From positions 1,984,001 to 2,048,000 of the forward strand of contig OX638352.1 in NCBI GenBank assembly GCA_951813545.1: a stretch of DNA of 64,000 nt. Reading direction: 5' to 3'. This DNA is from an uncultured Poribacteria bacterium. GTDB taxonomy: Bacteria > Poribacteria > WGA-4E > WGA-3G. Shown piece after piece: positions 60,714 to 64,000 of this stretch (the first letter of the stretch is position 1; the number at the start of each line of letters is the position of its first letter). The translations under genes and the position numbers were made by a program. A model generated the notes under the pieces. It saw only the letters and a program-made list of their open reading frames with translations, ran no database searches and was not told where the DNA came from.

Positions 60714-61823
60714 TTACGCAGCACTCCGATTGCGCGCCGTGACCTCCCACGTTCCGCGACAATACCCATCGGTATCCACGAGATAGTAAAATGGATGCAG
60801 CGCAACACACGGGCAGATATGCGTCGGGCAGACGTAAACCTCTTGTCCGATGTGCATCGGTGTGCTATCAGGAATGTTAATCGCCCAATGCTCCTCATGC
60901 TGCATGCTCACCTCCGCATCGTCAAGACTCAAAACGACACCGCGTACACCATCTGGATCTGCGGCGATGGCTTTGTGTCCCAAATCAAGTGTAATCCGAT
61001 GCGGCGTAGGAATACTAATGATACGGCTCAAGAGTAAAGCTGCAGGCGTAAAACCGAGATCCGGGTAGCGGGTCGTGTAACCATGATCATGAAAAATGAA
61101 AGTCCCTGGTGATGCCTCGACACCCGGCGTTTCCGCATAGATAGTGAAGGTCGGTGTGCCGCCCATCACAACCAAAGGCACTTCAAGCCCTTTGGCAGCA
61201 AGCCTGTCCTGCATCTCTTCTACCTGTGCGAGACTCTTGGCGCAGGATGCCTTTCGCTCAGCGACATCTTCATCGTGGATATGTCCATCGTAAACGTGCA
61301 ACCCCCACGGTTGCAATCCCTCTGCCGCTTCAATCTGCGCATAAATGTCTACAGCAGCGTCGCCGACCGGTATCCCCGTGCGGTTCATCCCTACATCCAG
61401 ATCCAGCATAACTTTGACGGTCAAGCCGTGCTTCGTAGCTGCTGACGCAAGTGCCGTCACTGCCTCTGAATGATCAGCAACGACTTTGAAATCAGCGTCT
61501 GGATAATTTTGCTGTAGTGAAACAAAACGGTTGACGTTAGGTCCCACCATCTGATAGGCAATCAGAATATCCGCTATGCCGTTCTGTGCCAACATTTCTG
61601 CTTCCCGCAACGTCGCGCATTTGTGCTTGAGGATGCCGGCATCGCGTTCCATAGCGATGATCTCGGCGGTTTTATGCGTCTTGGCATGCGGTCTGAGTTT
61701 CGAGACGTCGCCATCAACGATAGCAATAGCACGTTCAATGTTATACTGAACCTGTGCAAGATAGACAACAAGGGACGGACTCGGTATCGTCTCAACGTTC
61801 TGAATACGGTATCTTTTATCCAT
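60714..61823 (-). CDS. D-threonine aldolase-like PLP enzyme
   Basis: The 369-residue protein is a fold-type III (alanine-racemase-like) PLP enzyme. The PLP lysine is in LRPHAKTHKT. Barrel motifs include MLDLDVGMNRTGI and GLHVYDGHIHD, and MGGTPTF contacts the phosphate. The C-terminal metal site is HICPCVALH, with histidine and cysteine ligands as in D-threonine aldolases and D-serine or 3-hydroxyaspartate dehydratases. The reaction is on a D-3-hydroxy amino acid, but which one is not clear. The ATG has an AGAGGTGAGG site. It lies next to sulfatase genes on the same strand. Confidence 0.88.
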   Translation of the reverse strand: MDKRYRIQNVETIPSPSLVVYLAQVQYNIERAIAIVDGDVSKLRPHAKTHKTAEIIAMERDAGILKHKCATLREAEMLAQNGIADILIAYQMVGPNVNRFVSLQQNYPDADFKVVADHSEAVTALASAATKHGLTVKVMLDLDVGMNRTGIPVGDAAVDIYAQIEAAEGLQPWGLHVYDGHIHDEDVAERKASCAKSLAQVEEMQDRLAAKGLEVPLVVMGGTPTFTIYAETPGVEASPGTFIFHDHGYTTRYPDLGFTPAALLLSRIISIPTPHRITLDLGHKAIAADPDGVRGVVLSLDDAEVSMQHEEHWAINIPDSTPMHIGQEVYVCPTHICPCVALHPFYYLVDTDGYCRGTWEVTARNRSAA

Positions 61824-61873
61824 AACCTCACCTCTTTCCTTGTTAAAATACTATTGGTCACTTTTTAACACAA

Positions 61874-63295
61874 TTAGGTTAACGTCGCAGTACGTAAGAT
61901 GATCCGATCCTCAGTCCAATTATCGCGATACCATGTACACGCCTCAAAAGTATCATTGAGCGCATCCATGCGCTGCTGCAACATTGCCCTGAACTGCTCT
62001 CGGAGTTCAGTCAATTCAGGTGCATCAATCAGATTACGGGTTTGGAACGGGTCAGCGATATTATCGAAAAGTTTCTCACTTCGGTCAGGACGATGAACAG
62101 CGTAGGTATGTTGCTTTGTGCGAAGTGCCCGCCACTCATACCCGTCCTCCCACTTGGCAGTACACCCCATCCCCTGCATGAACGCTGCATTCGGCTCATC
62201 TGTGGGTTGGTTGAACGCAGCTTTGCTTAAATCTGTCCCTTCAACATCCTTTGGAATTGGCAGATCCATCATTGCCAGCAGCGTAGGCATGATGTCCGGC
62301 GTGTTCAGGCATGCATCTGAGGCGTGTCCTGCCGGAATTTGCCCTTGCCAACGGAGCAGAAACGGAACGCGCACAGCCTCCTCATAAAAGATATTCTTTG
62401 CGCGACGACCCTGAGCACCAAACATCTCACCGTGATCGGAGGTGAAAACAAAGATTGTATCGTCCCGCAATCCGAGATCATCAACGGCTTGTAGCAACCG
62501 CCCGATGTTCCGATCCAGATTCGCAGTCATCGCGTAGTAAACACGCATCCATTCAGGTAATTTGGCGCGCTCTGCCGGAGACATAATTGCCCATGTATCA
62601 CCATAAGGATCGTTTTCATCCCGATAGTTTGGTGGCAGTGGAAAGTCAACGTCTCGGAACATCTCATAATCAGCAGCTGGAACGTTGTCTTGTGTCCATG
62701 GATCGTGTGGTGTCCCGATTGAGAGGAAAAGCGCGAAAGGGTCGTCTGCTGTTGATGCCCGTTGCAGGTAATCGATCACCAAATCGGTTTGGCCGTCCGG
62801 TTCATACCCAGGCAATACAATTTTCTCAGGCGAGTCCGTGTGATAAGATGCGTCAAAATACAGGTGATGAAAATTGTACGCTGACCACTCTCCATCGAAA
62901 CCGAGCCGATGTTGTCCCGGCGGAATGTAGGAATTCTTGGGATCGCTGTGCCTCCCCAATTGATTCGCCCATAAGTGCCATTTCCCGATGTAACTCGTCT
63001 GATAACCGTTGCGATGCAAAACATGCCCGAAGCAGTCATGATTCGGGTTCATGCGGAGTTCATTAATCGCCATACCGGTGCTACTGGCGTATTTGCCGGT
63101 GAAGAGTGAGGCACGATACGGAGCACACATCGGACTACCAGAGACAGCGTTGCAGAAATCCGCACCTTCTGTCGCAAGTCGGTCAATATTAGGTGTCCGT
63201 GCGCGGGTATCTCCAGCATAACCACACGACTGATAACGGAGTTGATCCGCGAAAACATAGACGAGATTGGGACGTTTTTCAATTGAACGAGACAT
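61874..63295 (-). CDS. Type I sulfatase
   Basis: The 473-residue protein has the sulfatase active-site signature CAPYRASLFTGK, in which the cysteine is converted to formylglycine. The N-terminal metal-binding NLVYVFADQLRYQSCG and DRLATEGADFCNAV are present, and FTSDHGEMFGAQG supplies further metal ligands. No signal peptide is seen, so it is cytoplasmic or exported by another route. It would release sulfate from a sugar or other ester. I chose the ATG at 63295 (GGAG site, 8 bases) over an earlier start at 63313. A second sulfatase follows upstream on the same strand. Confidence 0.95.
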   Translation of the reverse strand: MSRSIEKRPNLVYVFADQLRYQSCGYAGDTRARTPNIDRLATEGADFCNAVSGSPMCAPYRASLFTGKYASSTGMAINELRMNPNHDCFGHVLHRNGYQTSYIGKWHLWANQLGRHSDPKNSYIPPGQHRLGFDGEWSAYNFHHLYFDASYHTDSPEKIVLPGYEPDGQTDLVIDYLQRASTADDPFALFLSIGTPHDPWTQDNVPAADYEMFRDVDFPLPPNYRDENDPYGDTWAIMSPAERAKLPEWMRVYYAMTANLDRNIGRLLQAVDDLGLRDDTIFVFTSDHGEMFGAQGRRAKNIFYEEAVRVPFLLRWQGQIPAGHASDACLNTPDIMPTLLAMMDLPIPKDVEGTDLSKAAFNQPTDEPNAAFMQGMGCTAKWEDGYEWRALRTKQHTYAVHRPDRSEKLFDNIADPFQTRNLIDAPELTELREQFRAMLQQRMDALNDTFEACTWYRDNWTEDRIILRTATLT

Positions 63296-63412
63296 CAACA
63301 CGCTCCGAGGCAAGAATTGTTTTTGATTTGTGATGCCTACAACATAGCATATTTCAGCAGATCGTTCAAGCCAAAAACTCGGTAGATCGCGTCCTGCTTT
63401 CGGAGGCGGTCC

Positions 63413-64000
63413 CTACGAATTAGGAGGATTTCGCCACTGGCCCTCAGTGACTTGATCGATCAGAATGCGGGCTTTCTGACTCGCCCGAACCTGCTTCTCA
63501 ATTTCAACAGGATCCCACTCTGCTAACAGCTGTGCCTCAAATTCTTGGCAAATCGTTTGATACGCCTCGTCATTGGCGAGGTCCCGAAATTCACCCGGAT
63601 CTTTAGCGATGTCGTAAAGTTCCGGTGGATCACCGAGACTATAGTTGAATTTGTAACATCCCTTCCGCACCATCGCCATCGGTCGTTCGACACCGTGCGC
63701 GAGGTATTCGGAGAACGCGAAATCCTTCCAATCGCTTGCGGTGCCCTGCATCAAAGGCAACAGACTGTCTCCATCAAGCTGAGGGACAAACTGTACACCC
63801 GCAATATCAATGAGCGTTGCTGTCAAATCTACGAGCGAAACCACTTCATCAATGCGGTTACCTGCGGATAGCCGGTCAGGGAACATAATCTGTAGCGGAA
63901 CACGAGCGGAAGCCTCATAAAAATTCGACTTGCGCCACATACCGTGCTCGCCATTCATCTCACCGTGGTCGCTGGTATAGACGACAACGGTATTCTCCAA
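63413..64000 (-). CDS. Sulfatase, C-terminal part (start lies beyond the window)
   Basis: The 195 visible residues are the C-terminal part of a type I sulfatase. VVYTSDHGEMNGEHGMWRKS is the metal-binding motif, followed by VPLQIMFPDRL, VSLVDLTATLIDIAGV and the C-terminal strand region YKFNYSLGDPPELYDIAKDP. The active-site cysteine region is outside the window. It is a distinct paralogue of the sulfatase at 61874-63295, and the two lie in tandem with a 117-bp gap. Confidence 0.9.
   Translation of the reverse strand: MENTVVVYTSDHGEMNGEHGMWRKSNFYEASARVPLQIMFPDRLSAGNRIDEVVSLVDLTATLIDIAGVQFVPQLDGDSLLPLMQGTASDWKDFAFSEYLAHGVERPMAMVRKGCYKFNYSLGDPPELYDIAKDPGEFRDLANDEAYQTICQEFEAQLLAEWDPVEIEKQVRASQKARILIDQVTEGQWRNPPNS

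Overview
The window looks like a chromosomal segment of a free-living or host-associated, aerobic, diderm, uncultured bacterium. The closest gene-content match I know is Candidatus Poribacteria or a planctomycete-like lineage. This rests on PhyH-type dioxygenases, a Gfo/Idh/MocA oxidoreductase, sulfatases, a DUF1501 protein, LamG and carboxypeptidase-regulatory-like secreted proteins, many lipoproteins, and abundant palindromic intergenic repeats. The taxonomic call is inference, not a measured result.

Layout. 1-6.4 kb (minus strand): a respiratory bc-type complex with a Rieske protein, a b6-type cytochrome b, a separate subunit IV, an octaheme cytochrome c and a monoheme cytochrome c, driven by a consensus sigma70 promoter. 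An intact ISAs1-family element with a 10-bp target duplication sits just upstream (6.6-8.0 kb). 8.2-16.8 kb: a LamG protein, a frameshifted HD phosphohydrolase, a family-4-like uracil-DNA glycosylase, a melibiase-like glycosidase, a bicupin, rsmD and a DUF1501 protein. 17-24 kb: a sigma54 activator gene broken by a 22-bp tandem duplication, a 1.3-kb gene-poor stretch, a set of secreted proteins of unknown function (one behind a perfect sigma54 promoter), a beta-propeller protein and an SDR. 25.4-28.7 kb (plus): polyferredoxin, gmk, coaBC and rsmA. 28.8-38.7 kb: lipoproteins, SSS and TRAP transporters, a GNAT enzyme, a MacB-type permease and cydB.

38.7-44.6 kb is an accessory island. A three-gene set resembling a type II Zorya anti-phage system (MotA-like ZorA with a long coiled-coil tail, MotB/OmpA-like ZorB, HNH nuclease ZorE) lies between cydB and cydA. 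The set has its own promoter and is flanked by related repeats in opposite orientation. 44.9-48 kb: two PhyH dioxygenases and a Gfo/Idh oxidoreductase.

48.0-49.1 kb holds what I consider the most unusual gene. It is an exported protein of two fused Bcp-type peroxiredoxin domains, in which the peroxidatic cysteine of each domain is encoded by an in-frame TGA. Each TGA is followed at the same distance by a SECIS-like hairpin. This is best explained as a selenoprotein with two selenocysteines. 50.8-55.5 kb (plus) is housekeeping: yebC, ruvC, ruvA, ruvB, queA, yajC. 55.5-64 kb: an IolB-like protein, maf, a small hypothetical, a TnpB-only IS200/IS605-like element with end hairpins, a large polytopic membrane protein, a D-threonine-aldolase-like enzyme and two sulfatases, the second cut by the window edge.

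Three genes are frameshifted in otherwise sensible contexts, at 9.4, 17.8 and 43.1 kb. In a genome assembled from environmental reads these may be real decay or assembly errors.
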